From the NCBI GenBank assembly GCA_903920695.1, contig CAIXNB010000186.1, positions 1 through 40,921 on the forward strand: 40,921 bases of DNA. Direction: 5' to 3'. The notes beneath the pieces are model-generated. The model made no database searches and was not told where the DNA came from. It was given only the letters and a program-made list of their open reading frames with translations. The translations under genes were made by a program, and so were the position numbers. Below, piece after piece: positions 34,486 through 40,921 of this stretch. Numbering within the stretch: position 1 is the first letter of the stretch; every line of letters starts with the position of its first letter. The stretch is from an uncultured beta proteobacterium. GTDB taxonomy: Bacteria > Pseudomonadota > Gammaproteobacteria > Burkholderiales > Burkholderiaceae_C.

Positions 34486-35289
34486 TCAGGGTGTGGGTTC
34501 CCAGTAGCCGACTCGCCCGTAGTATCCATACAGGTCAGCTTCGTGTTCCCGGTTCAACTTGTCCGTCGGCTCGTAGGGCGGGGCATCCTGGATTGCGTCA
34601 CGCAATAAGTTGACGGTAACACTTTCGTCGGTCCAATTGATGTCCTTGATCCACTGCGGCGGGATGAGTACCAGGTGACCAAGCCACCAGTTGCTCGTGT
34701 TGACCACCATGTAGCGTATGGCCCAACTTTCTTCGTCGATCAGCAGGTTCTGGACGTGGCCGATGTCGCCATCGGTAGCGTGAATGTGATAACCAATGAC
34801 CGCCTTGCAACTGCGTAGGTGCGGATCGTCATTGCGGTGTTGCGCCCGTTCGGCTCTGGCAAACTGTTCATCCGTTTTATCCCGCTCGGCTCGGCCCAGG
34901 CCGGATGAAGCGTACGCCGGGTCCATCAGGTACGGGTAGACGCCTTCGCCCCAGACCCCGACACCGCCCGCATAGTCCGGATAGCCGTAATAGCGGTGGT
35001 AATCGATCTCGTGTTGCCGCGAAACCGGTTTGTCGGTGTCGATGTCGGGGCTGTTTCTGACCTGCTCCTGGGTGATCGAAACCGGCAAGCGTCGCTGGGA
35101 CCAGGTCGGGCGGTTGATGGAAATCGGCGAGATCAACACCTTCCGGCTGGAAAGCCAGGAGCCAGCATCAACCACCAAGTAGCGGATGACCCATGCCTGG
35201 TCATCGAAATAGAAGTCCGTCACCTGCCCAATGTCGCCGTCGGTGGCACCAACGGTGTAGTTCTCCAGATCGTTCATGCTGCGTAACAT
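34486..35289 (-). CDS. Double PRC-barrel protein, copy 2
   Basis: A 267-residue paralogue of the protein at 25026-25847. It shares the order: barrel one (GATDGDIGQVTDFYFDDQAW, GSWLSSRKVLISP), a Tyr/Gly-rich linker, the segment RNDDPHLRSCK, and barrel two (ATDGDIGHVQNLLIDEESWA, TSNWWLGHLVLIP). GAAGGACA precedes the ATG. Unlike copy 1 it is followed by DUF1840. The spacer upstream holds a strong inverted repeat. No enzymatic motif is visible. Confidence 0.87.
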   Translation of the reverse strand: MLRSMNDLENYTVGATDGDIGQVTDFYFDDQAWVIRYLVVDAGSWLSSRKVLISPISINRPTWSQRRLPVSITQEQVRNSPDIDTDKPVSRQHEIDYHRYYGYPDYAGGVGVWGEGVYPYLMDPAYASSGLGRAERDKTDEQFARAERAQHRNDDPHLRSCKAVIGYHIHATDGDIGHVQNLLIDEESWAIRYMVVNTSNWWLGHLVLIPPQWIKDINWTDESVTVNLLRDAIQDAPPYEPTDKLNREHEADLYGYYGRVGYWEPTP

Positions 35290-35406
35290 GGCTGGCTGTC
35301 CTTCAAGAATAGGCCGATTCCCTGGTTCGTCGGCTGGGAGTTCCCGCTACCAAAACCAAGTGCGTGGCAGCGACCGCGATCCACGCCGCGCCTACTTTAG
35401 GTGCGA

Positions 35407-35438
35407 CCGTGCGGGCACGTCGGTGCGTTACCGCACGG
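35407..35438. promoter_or_regulatory. Nested inverted repeat with GTGCGTTACCGCAC motif, copy 2
   Basis: Outer arms CCGTGCGG (35407-35414) and CCGCACGG (35431-35438) enclose GCAC-GTCG-GTGC. The right part, GTGCG-TTAC-CGCAC at 35423-35436, matches the motif at 31254-31267. It lies in the 402-base divergent spacer between the PRC-barrel and BON genes, so it could regulate either. Confidence 0.45.
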
Positions 35439-35667
35439 CCGCTCACGAACACCCATGCCATCCGGTTGCACGATGTTGAGCAGCTGACAGCCCGGACGCA
35501 GGTGTCTCATATTTCGGCGCGCGGCGCCAAGCGATTTTGACTTCCGATAACACTGTAGGGGAACTTTGTGTGCTGGCGCACGGACAACCCGTTACGCGTT
35601 TTGGCATGCTGCAAATTGCATGGTGTTTGACAAGCTTGCGTTGTTGCAGGTGTTGCAGGTGTTGACC

Positions 35668-35679
35668 ATGTTTAAACAT
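35668..35679. promoter_or_regulatory. Palindrome ATGTTTAAACAT before the BON gene
   Basis: A perfect 12-base AT-rich palindrome 12 bases upstream of the start codon, directly after two tandem TGTTGCAGG units. The position suits a repressor site overlapping the transcript leader; it might also be chance. Confidence 0.35.
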
Positions 35680-35691
35680 TGAAAGTTACCA

Positions 35692-36054
35692 ATGACTACT
35701 ACCAAGAATCTCGCCAAAATCTCCCTTGGAACCACCCTCGCCGCTGCCACGCTTCTACTTGGCATGAGCATCTCGCATGCTGCTTCCGATACGGCCGCCA
35801 TTGCACCAGCCAATGCCGTCAGCAAAGCGGAACGGGCTGTGTCCGATAGCTGGATCACGACCAAAGTGAAGTCGGAAATTCTCGCAAACAGCGTGTCCAA
35901 GGCATTCAAGGTGAGTGTCAAAACCAAGCACGGTGTGGTTTTACTCAAGGGCAAATTGCCCAGCCAGGATGCCATCGACCTAGTGAAGATGATTGCTGAA
36001 AAGGTGAAGGGCGTAAAGAGCGTTGACGTGTCCGGCCTTGTGATCGGGTCTTGA
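35692..36054 (+). CDS. Periplasmic BON-domain protein
   Basis: A 120-residue secreted protein. A signal peptide (residues 1-30, ending SISHAAS) precedes one BON domain: SDSWITTKVKSEILANS, then VKTKHGVVLLKGKLPSQDAI and VKGVKSVDVSGL. BON domains bind phospholipid surfaces; OsmY-type members are induced by osmotic and stationary-phase stress and protect the envelope. It has one domain where OsmY has two. The ribosome site is weak. It lies among other stress-type genes and is divergent from a PRC-barrel gene. Confidence 0.9.
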   Translation: MTTTKNLAKISLGTTLAAATLLLGMSISHAASDTAAIAPANAVSKAERAVSDSWITTKVKSEILANSVSKAFKVSVKTKHGVVLLKGKLPSQDAIDLVKMIAEKVKGVKSVDVSGLVIGS

Positions 36055-36060
36055 ACAATT

Positions 36061-36138
36061 ATTGAATGCTGCGTCACTGTCACCGTGGCCGCGCAGGTCC
36101 ATGGCCGCCACTCGGAAGCCAGCCTCGGTGCCCGTGGC
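36061..36138 (-). pseudogene. Fragment of an alpha/beta-hydrolase gene
   Basis: On the minus strand one frame reads LATGTEAGFRVAAMDLRGHG then DSDAAFN, the conserved GYRV..DLRGHGDSD segment that follows the first strands of alpha/beta hydrolases. Only about 26 codons remain, with a stop directly before them. It is a small decayed remnant between the BON and thioesterase genes. Confidence 0.55.
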
Positions 36139-36215
36139 CAATCAACGAGTATGCAATGCGCCCGCTGTGACGATGGACTGCCATAGCAATTGCATCTTGA
36201 CGGCGACCCGCAGCA

Positions 36216-37034
36216 CTATTCGTCTCGTCGGCTTACGGTAAGGCTCTGCGTGGCCCGCCCAATGAGACCGTGAATGTCGTAGAGCATCGATTCAGCGAGG
36301 CCGCAACCGTTCGGGCCGAGGAGTGTCCGCGCATCAATGCAGATCCATTCACCCTGAGGCCGGCGCAACAGATTGATGGTCAGGTCCGAGTTGACAAAGA
36401 CGTACCGTTCCAAATCAAGAATGGCGCTAATGCCATTGCCGGAATCGGCCGCGACTGCGACACGCTGGTAGACACTAGGTGCTTCACTGTCAAGCAGTGG
36501 ATGGCGCAAGCGGAACCAAATGGCACAGGGGCCCTCGAAAAGGCGGCCATGCGAGACCCGGGTCTCGACCAAATCAGCATAGCCTACATGCTTGCCAGCG
36601 AAGGGAAAGGCAGCCTCAGGCGAATTTTCGGGGCCTCGCGGTGCCGGTGGCAGTGGATGGCCCGGCAGACCGTCTGGAATCGGCACATCGTTTTCACGCT
36701 GGGCCAATGCCGTGAAGCGGGCGACCACCTTTTCGCCAGCTATCAGCCGCGCCGAAAAATGGCCGGCGTTGCGACCGGCATAGTCCGTTGCGACATCAAT
36801 CGAGAGTTCGCTGATCGGCACTGGACGCAGCAGGTTGGCGGTGAGTCGCGCGATGTGGGTCAGTCCATGCGCCGCCCCAGCGTGTTCAATGGCGCGACAC
36901 ACCAGCGCAATCGGTGGGCCAGCGTGTTGATGTGCACGGTGCCATGGACCACGTGTGAGTATGCTGGAACGATAAGCGCCTGTGTCGAGTAATGAGTAGG
37001 CGCTGGACGGCATCGCCTCGGCGGGATTGGTCAA
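36216..37034 (-). CDS. Acyl-CoA thioesterase-family protein (double hotdog)
   Basis: A 272-residue protein of the TesB-like/4HBT_3 thioesterase family. The N-terminal hotdog has RGPWHRAHQHAGPPIALVCR and ARLTANLLRPVPISELSIDV; the C-terminal hotdog has NSDLTINLLRRPQGEWICID. The start is TTG at 37034, supported by AGGAG six bases upstream; the next in-frame ATG is 37013. Family members hydrolyse acyl-CoA esters, but the actual acyl group is not predictable. It stands alone between the XRE-type gene and a hydrolase remnant. Confidence 0.82.
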   Translation of the reverse strand: MTNPAEAMPSSAYSLLDTGAYRSSILTRGPWHRAHQHAGPPIALVCRAIEHAGAAHGLTHIARLTANLLRPVPISELSIDVATDYAGRNAGHFSARLIAGEKVVARFTALAQRENDVPIPDGLPGHPLPPAPRGPENSPEAAFPFAGKHVGYADLVETRVSHGRLFEGPCAIWFRLRHPLLDSEAPSVYQRVAVAADSGNGISAILDLERYVFVNSDLTINLLRRPQGEWICIDARTLLGPNGCGLAESMLYDIHGLIGRATQSLTVSRRDE

Positions 37035-37102
37035 CTTAAACTCCTGTCATGATGACTGACAACTTGCCCCCCGGAGGGGCTCAGTTTTCGCTGCCAGCGA
37101 GT

Positions 37103-37531
37103 CTACTTGGACAAGGATTCAAGGCTGTCGGCGACTTGTTGTGCTTTCATTTTCCTGAGCGCTGCAATCTTCGGCAACTGATGAGCCCTTGGCCTAGCGC
37201 CTCGTTCCCATTTGTAGACCGACTGATCCGATGCACCCAGCAGCAAACCCATTTGCGCTGCCGACAAATCAAGACGAGCCCTCAGTGCAGCGAACCCCTT
37301 TGAACTGAAGCGGATGGACTGTGGCTCGGTCTCCGGTTCGACCTGCTTTGCCGGTGATGCCTTGCTCAATGACGCAATCTGCTTCTCAAGCGCCGCCACG
37401 CGCCGCTTCAGTGCGTTGATGTCCGTGCGCGCTGACGTGGCTGCTTTGCGCAAGGTCAGAACCTCTGCTCGCACTTCTTTTCGTGCCAGCCGGACAATTT
37501 CATTTTTCATGACGTTTGCTAAATTCGGCAT
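37103..37531 (-). CDS. Coiled-coil plus XRE-type helix-turn-helix protein
   Basis: A 142-residue protein. Residues 8-60 form an amphipathic, probably coiled-coil helix (VRLARKEVRAEVLTLRKAAT and on to LEKQIASLSK). The C-terminal part (about 75-125) is a XRE/Cro-like HTH: LRARLDLSAAQMGLLLGAS then DQSVYKWERGARPR. The start MPNLANVMKNEIVRLARKE resembles the N-terminus usual in Burkholderiales relatives, though no good ribosome site is seen. It is probably a DNA-binding protein; targets unknown. Confidence 0.82.
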   Translation of the reverse strand: MPNLANVMKNEIVRLARKEVRAEVLTLRKAATSARTDINALKRRVAALEKQIASLSKASPAKQVEPETEPQSIRFSSKGFAALRARLDLSAAQMGLLLGASDQSVYKWERGARPRAHQLPKIAALRKMKAQQVADSLESLSK

Positions 37532-37586
37532 TTGATTTTTGCTCGGTTGTGAAAACCGTATATTAAGGCCAGTTCGGGGCTAATGA

Positions 37587-37824
37587 AACCATGCGGCCAT
37601 TCCTGAAGCGCTGGCGCCTGTCAGCATTGCAGTCGAATTGCACAATGGGCGAGTCAATGGTGTTGTCCGTCCTAGTGCAGTTGCACTCTTGAAGGCACAT
37701 TTAAAACCGATGGATTTTTGGTCAGGGCAAGGCGCAAACCACAGCGACACCCGTAGATATCGCGCGGATTTGCAGCGACGCCATGGCCGAAAAGGTGCGG
37801 TTTTCAGTGCCAGATAGTGTGTAA
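37587..37824 (+). pseudogene. Frameshifted gene fragment, unknown family
   Basis: One frame reads AIPEALAPVSIAVELHNGRV, NGVVRPSAVALLKAHLKPMD and FWSGQGA. After a shift near 37,730 another frame reads QTTATPVDIARICSDAMAEK then VRFSVPDSV and stops at TAA. Both halves have strong coding character and join without a gap, so this is one C-terminal remnant. I do not recognise the family. Confidence 0.4.
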
Positions 37825-37831
37825 TACTGCA

Positions 37832-37930
37832 CTAGTACTCCGACACAGAAATAGCGAAACATAAAAGCGCGGCTTCTATCGCTGTGAAGCCCGCAAGCAG
37901 TATTGCCAGGAAATTGATTCTGGATTCCAT
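37832..37930 (-). CDS. Possible 32-residue membrane peptide
   Basis: The frame starts at ATG 37930, with AGAGGAAGAC directly upstream, a strong ribosome site. It encodes a peptide beginning MESRINFLAILLAGFTAIEA and ending LCFAISVSEY, a single hydrophobic helix. It ends inside the repeat copy at 37835-37871. A related ending at 33,908 continues for another 20 codons (QAMYAIEQMASRRI), so this may be a truncated member of a small-protein pair. Confidence 0.35.
   Translation of the reverse strand: MESRINFLAILLAGFTAIEAALLCFAISVSEY
37835..37871. repeat. GTACTCCGACACAGA repeat, copy 2
   Basis: Matches 33908-33944 at 35 of 37 positions, same orientation. The right part (AAATAGCGAAACATAAAAG) is conserved only between these two copies. 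Flanking sequence differs, so the match is confined to this short segment. Confidence 0.6.
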
Positions 37931-38000
37931 GTCTTCCTCTGGTGTGTTGTCGCACGAACGACGGGTGAGATGTTTGCAAGTGAGCAGCGTCGCCTGGTTC

Positions 38001-38175
38001 AGAACAGCCGCGGCTTTAGCGCTACGCTGCCGGTGAGCACCGGCGCCATGGCAGACCGGGCGAGCGCGACTTTGTAGTTTCCTTCTGCGATGCGCCCGCC
38101 GCCCGCGCTGGCATAGAAGCGAGCGATCAGCCGTGGATCGGCGCTTCGGCGGTTGATACCCGATGCGATACGTCA
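38001..38175 (-). pseudogene. Minus-strand gene fragment, unknown family
   Basis: After a TGA the frame reads RIASGINRRSADPRLIARFY, ASAGGGRIAEGNYKVALARS and AMAPVLTGSVALKPRLF, then stops. In another frame just upstream (to about 38,250) SVPLVLLGTAFINVLLTYRI looks like a membrane helix. The pair may be one gene broken by a frameshift. I do not recognise it. Confidence 0.3.
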
Positions 38176-38321
38176 GCAACACATTGATAAAAGCGGTGCC
38201 AAGCAGCACCAGGGGCACTGAGGCTAACTTCTGTTGACCGTGCCGCAAACCATGTCTGCCGTCTCATTGACGAGGGTAAGCGTCCACCCTGTACCGTTCT
38301 TGACTTGACCGCGGCTTGCCG

Positions 38322-38831
38322 TCAGATGTCCATCACGTGGCGCAACATTGCAAAGGCGACACGCCAGCCAGAGCCGCCATCGCATTCGACAGACGCTGTT
38401 CGCTGATTGATGCGCGTAATCGTTCCGATTTGAGGCTGCAAATACTTGTCCGTAAATGAGACCTTGTCACCTCGCCGGAAGTCATTGGGACCCAGCTTCT
38501 TGGGCGCTGGCTGATCGTTGACAGGCGAAGAGCTTTCGATAGGTTCGTTGTTCTCACCTGGATCGATGGCCGCATACGACAGCTTCCACTGCAATCTGCT
38601 AGCCTCCTCGTTCACGGTCACCTGCGAGTCTTTGATGGCGACCACCTTGCCAGAGCGCATCTGACCGGTGCGCCAATCCATGAACTGTACGGACTTGCCC
38701 AAGTTGAGCTTGTTGCGTATGGCAACGATGCGTCTGGGGTCAGCCAACAGCCGGTCAATGATGCGGCTGAGATCGAAGAGTTCGAGGCTGCTGGCATTTG
38801 ACAGCGACTCAATCAGTTTGGTGTGATTCAT
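38322..38831 (-). CDS. Hypothetical protein with two SH3/KOW-like repeats
   Basis: A 169-residue protein from ATG 38831 (an alternative ATG is at 38840; the longer frame to 39131 overlaps the neighbouring gene and has no coding look). A helical N-terminus (MNHTKLIESLSNASSLELFD) is followed by two beta-rich SH3/KOW-like units: KSVQFMDWRTGQMRSGKVVA and, after a Pro/Asn-rich linker, FRRGDKVSFTDKYLQPQIGT then ITRINQRTASVECDGG. Such folds bind RNA or DNA, but no family name can be given. It lies 103 bases downstream of the dienelactone hydrolase gene on the same strand. Confidence 0.65.
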   Translation of the reverse strand: MNHTKLIESLSNASSLELFDLSRIIDRLLADPRRIVAIRNKLNLGKSVQFMDWRTGQMRSGKVVAIKDSQVTVNEEASRLQWKLSYAAIDPGENNEPIESSSPVNDQPAPKKLGPNDFRRGDKVSFTDKYLQPQIGTITRINQRTASVECDGGSGWRVAFAMLRHVMDI

Positions 38832-38934
38832 GGACACCATTTTGCCAAAGGTGCCGAAGCCGGCAACGCCGCCCTGACCGTCAAAGGCAATCGTGTAGCT
38901 GCTCGGCACCAGCCTGTCAGTGATGCCGTCCTTG

Positions 38935-39822
38935 CTATGCCAAATTCCGCTTAAGAAAGCTCGTCGTGCGTAACCAAGCCAGCTTGGCCGCCGCCTCATC
39001 GAAGCGCGGCGTCGTGTCGTTGTTGAATCCGTGTTGCACACCGGCATAAACAAAGGCCTCATACCGGCTTCCCGCAGCTTTGAGTGCCAGCTCGAATTTT
39101 GGCCATCCGGCATTGATCCGATCATCGACACCGGCGTAGTGAATCAGCAAGGGTGCTTTGATGTTTGGCACGCCCTGCAAGGGCGGTTGTTCGCCGTAGA
39201 ACGCAACACCAGCGGCCAGCTCAGATATCTGGGTGGCCAGGATGTTCACGACGCCGCCACCATAGCAAAAGCCCACGGCACCCACTTTGCCGGTGCTCTC
39301 CGGGAACGTGAGCAAAGCGCGGGCGGCAGCAATGAAATCGTTAAGCATTCTGCCTGCATCCAGTTTTGAAAAGAGCTCTCGTGCCTTGTCTTCGTCGCCA
39401 GGGTAGCCGCCCAAGGAATAGAGGGCGTCGGGTGCAAAGGCCATAAATCCATCAAGCGCAAGGCGACGGGTGATGTCTTCGATGTGCGGGTTGAGTCCGC
39501 GGTTTTCATGGATGACGAGCACGGCTGGGAGTTTTCCGTTGACCCCAGCCGGCTTGGCCAGGTAGCCGCGCACGGCCCCATTGCCTTGGGGTGCGTCAAA
39601 GACCTGGTAGCGGGTTTGCAAGCGCGCGTCGCTTGGCGCGACCTGCTGGGCCTGGGCAAACTGAGGGTTCAGTGCAGCGAGCAATCCGGCAGCGGCGGCA
39701 GCAGACCCGGCCAGAGTGGCGGCCCGATCCAAAAACCCGCGACGGCTTATGTCGCCGTGCACGTAGCGATCAAATAACTGGAGGACTTCAGGTTGAAAGT
39801 CTTTGGCGGTCAAGTGTGTCAT
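38935..39822 (-). CDS. Tat-exported dienelactone hydrolase-family protein
   Basis: A 295-residue alpha/beta hydrolase. The twin-arginine leader (DISRRGFLDRAATLAGSAAA) places the enzyme in the periplasm. The DLH triad is visible: nucleophile Cys in GAVGFCYGGG, Asp in YAGVDDRINAG, His in AGVQHGFNND. GGAG lies eight bases before the ATG. DLH enzymes open lactones such as dienelactone, but most paralogues, including exported ones, have unassigned substrates. A 24-base inverted repeat lies 47 bases upstream of the start codon and may control it. Confidence 0.9.
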   Translation of the reverse strand: MTHLTAKDFQPEVLQLFDRYVHGDISRRGFLDRAATLAGSAAAAAGLLAALNPQFAQAQQVAPSDARLQTRYQVFDAPQGNGAVRGYLAKPAGVNGKLPAVLVIHENRGLNPHIEDITRRLALDGFMAFAPDALYSLGGYPGDEDKARELFSKLDAGRMLNDFIAAARALLTFPESTGKVGAVGFCYGGGVVNILATQISELAAGVAFYGEQPPLQGVPNIKAPLLIHYAGVDDRINAGWPKFELALKAAGSRYEAFVYAGVQHGFNNDTTPRFDEAAAKLAWLRTTSFLKRNLA

Positions 39823-39868
39823 GAATCTGCTCCTTTGAGGGTTTCTTCCATTGAATGAAGAACCACGT

Positions 39869-39892
39869 ACTCCGACACAGAGGTATCGGAGT
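39869..39892. promoter_or_regulatory. Inverted repeat upstream of the DLH gene, repeat copy 3
   Basis: Arms ACTCCGACAC (39869-39878) and GTATCGGAGT (39883-39892) are complementary at 9 of 10 positions around AGAG. The left arm is the conserved part of the GTACTCCGACACAGA repeat. Position 47 bases before the start codon fits an operator or a leader hairpin. Confidence 0.5.
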
Positions 39893-39933
39893 CCCAGCGC
39901 ACGATCTTATGCGGCTGCGCAAGTTCGTGCTGA

Positions 39934-39953
39934 GGCGGATTTTTTTATCCGCC
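39934..39953. terminator. Hairpin GGCGGAT-T6-ATCCGCC
   Basis: A perfect 7-bp stem with a six-T loop lies in the 274-base divergent spacer between the DLH gene and the EamA transporter. There is no T-run after the stem on either strand, so it may be a regulatory hairpin; termination is uncertain. Confidence 0.35.
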
Positions 39954-40096
39954 GGTCCTAATGTCCCCATTCTGGCAATGAAAGTTTGCTCTTCCCTACG
40001 GCACCGCAAGCCACCGCCACCGGCAAGGACGCGGTGCTGGCGCGCAAGAATGACGGGGCAGCGCCATTGCAGATTCGACCGAACGACAATCACGCC

Positions 40097-40921
40097 ATGA
40101 CAAACCACCTGCCACTGCGCAACCCTGGCATCCTGGCCGCCCTGCTGGCAGCGGTTCTGTTCGGCGGCGCGACACCGCTGGCCAAGCTGCTGCTCGCCGG
40201 CATCGACCCCTGGCTGCTGGCCGCGCTGTTCTACCTCGGCTCGGGCCTGGGCCTGCTGCTCTGGCGGCGGCTGCGACAAAGCAGGACAGCATCTTTGGCC
40301 AGCGGCGACTGGCCCTGGCTGGCCGGCGCCATCGCGTCGGGCGGCGTGCTCGCGCCGGTGCTACTGATGATCGGACTGCGCCGCATGCCGGCATCGGGCG
40401 CGTCGCTGCTGCTCAACGCCGAGACCGTCTTCACGGTGTTGATCGCCTGGGCCGCGTTTCGCGAAAACATCGGCGCGCGCATCGCGCTGGGCCTGCTGGC
40501 CATCGTCGGCGGCGCGCTGCTGCTGGCATGGCCGCAAGAGGCCAGCTTCGCCGGCATCGGCCCCACGCTGGCGGTGCTCGGCGCCTGCCTGGCCTGGGGT
40601 CTGGACAACAACCTGACGCGGCGCGTTTCGCTCAGCGATGCAAGCTGGATTGCGTCGGTCAAGGGGCTGGTGGCCGGCAGCGTCAATCTGGCAATGGCCT
40701 TGTATCTGGGCGCGGCATGGCCACCCCTGCCCTTCGTGCTGGGTGCGGGTGCTGTCGGTTTTATCGCCTACGGCGTGAGCCTGACGCTGTTTGTGGTGGG
40801 CTTGCGGCATCTGGGCACGGCGCGCGCCGGTGCCTATTTTTCCGTCGCGCCGTTCTTCGGCGCCGCGCTGGCGGTTGCGCTGTTGGCCGAGCCGATCACG
40901 CCGCGCCTGCTGCTGGCCGCC
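40097..40921 (+). CDS. EamA/DMT-family transporter, 3' end outside the window
   Basis: From ATG 40097 the frame is open to the window edge (275 codons). It has a regular series of hydrophobic helices: NPGILAALLAAVLFGGATPL at the start, WLAGAIASGGVLAPVLLMIG, SGASLLLNAETVFTVLIAWA, and ALGLLAIVGGALLLAWP. This is the first EamA repeat and most of the second, as in drug/metabolite exporters of about 300 residues. The Shine-Dalgarno is weak. Substrate unknown. It is divergent from the DLH gene. Confidence 0.85.
   Translation, partial: MTNHLPLRNPGILAALLAAVLFGGATPLAKLLLAGIDPWLLAALFYLGSGLGLLLWRRLRQSRTASLASGDWPWLAGAIASGGVLAPVLLMIGLRRMPASGASLLLNAETVFTVLIAWAAFRENIGARIALGLLAIVGGALLLAWPQEASFAGIGPTLAVLGACLAWGLDNNLTRRVSLSDASWIASVKGLVAGSVNLAMALYLGAAWPPLPFVLGAGAVGFIAYGVSLTLFVVGLRHLGTARAGAYFSVAPFFGAALAVALLAEPITPRLLLAA

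Larger units (their letters stand above)
35290..35691. other. 402-base divergent spacer between PRC-barrel and BON genes
   Basis: No coding potential is seen. It contains the nested inverted repeat at 35407-35438, a TTGACA at 35627-35632 that could be a -35 element, tandem TGTTGCAGG units near 35,643-35,660 and a 12-base palindrome next to the BON start. Two divergent promoters are expected here. Confidence 0.5.
37532..38321. other. 790-base spacer of gene remnants
   Basis: No intact gene of normal size. It holds a frameshifted plus-strand fragment (37587-37824), the second GTACTCCGACACAGA repeat (37835-37871), a tiny membrane-peptide frame (37832-37930) and a minus-strand fragment near 38001-38175. 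The whole looks like decayed coding DNA. Confidence 0.5.

Noticed and set aside
38832..39131. 100-codon N-terminal extension of the SH3-like-repeat gene
   Set aside because: It overlaps the 3' end of the dienelactone hydrolase gene in another frame, and its translation looks like a shadow of that gene.
33793..40096. CRISPR array from the repeated GTACTCCGACACAGA units
   Set aside because: Only three copies kilobases apart with no regular spacing and no cas genes.

Overview
The window looks like a chromosomal stretch from a betaproteobacterium, most likely order Burkholderiales and perhaps Comamonadaceae-like. It has high GC, a DUF1840 protein, two PRC-barrel paralogues, CsbD and BON stress proteins, and a Burkholderiales-type FNR. 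Taxonomy is inferred from protein families only. No tRNA, rRNA, CRISPR array or intact insertion sequence was seen.

Region 1 (1-9.6 kb) holds a small YgaP-type membrane protein, a periplasmic Gly/Pro-rich protein divergent from an OmpR/EnvZ-type two-component pair, a second DUF2892 protein, and an FNR regulator with all four cluster cysteines and a near-consensus FNR box upstream. It continues with a sulfur-flavoured group: a TDT/SLAC1 anion channel (the family of sulfite exporters), a MOCOS-like class V aminotransferase, a thioredoxin and a methionine gamma-lyase-like enzyme, with an Lrp-type regulator divergent from the lyase.

Region 2 (10.1-20.4 kb) is the most interesting part. It is one compact plus-strand operon whose first six genes overlap: an orphan ModA-type binding protein, a diheme c4-type cytochrome, a TsdA-like diheme thiosulfate dehydrogenase, a cbb3-type oxidase subunit I, a CcoO-CcoP fusion with three hemes, and a CcoQ-like peptide. 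A DUF202 membrane protein, a SoxB with no visible signal peptide, and a plant-type P-type H+-ATPase interrupted by an in-frame amber codon follow. It reads as a self-contained module that oxidises thiosulfate, carries electrons through cytochrome c and reduces oxygen.

Region 3 (20.4-24.7 kb) is a scar zone: two copies of a dispersed repeat, a frameshifted COG5368 glucoamylase-like fragment, a multiheme cytochrome/TsdA fusion that has lost its 5' end, and a frameshifted Tat-dependent M19 dipeptidase.

Region 4 (25-40.9 kb) carries a PRC-barrel gene, an SDR plus heterodimeric ABC exporter operon, and then a long series of small stress-type genes: ferritin-like, transglutaminase-like, CsbD, DUF1840, a second PRC-barrel, BON, thioesterase, XRE-type HTH, an SH3-like-repeat protein, a Tat-exported dienelactone hydrolase and a truncated EamA transporter. 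The spacers hold degraded gene fragments and small repeated or palindromic motifs that may be shared regulatory sites.
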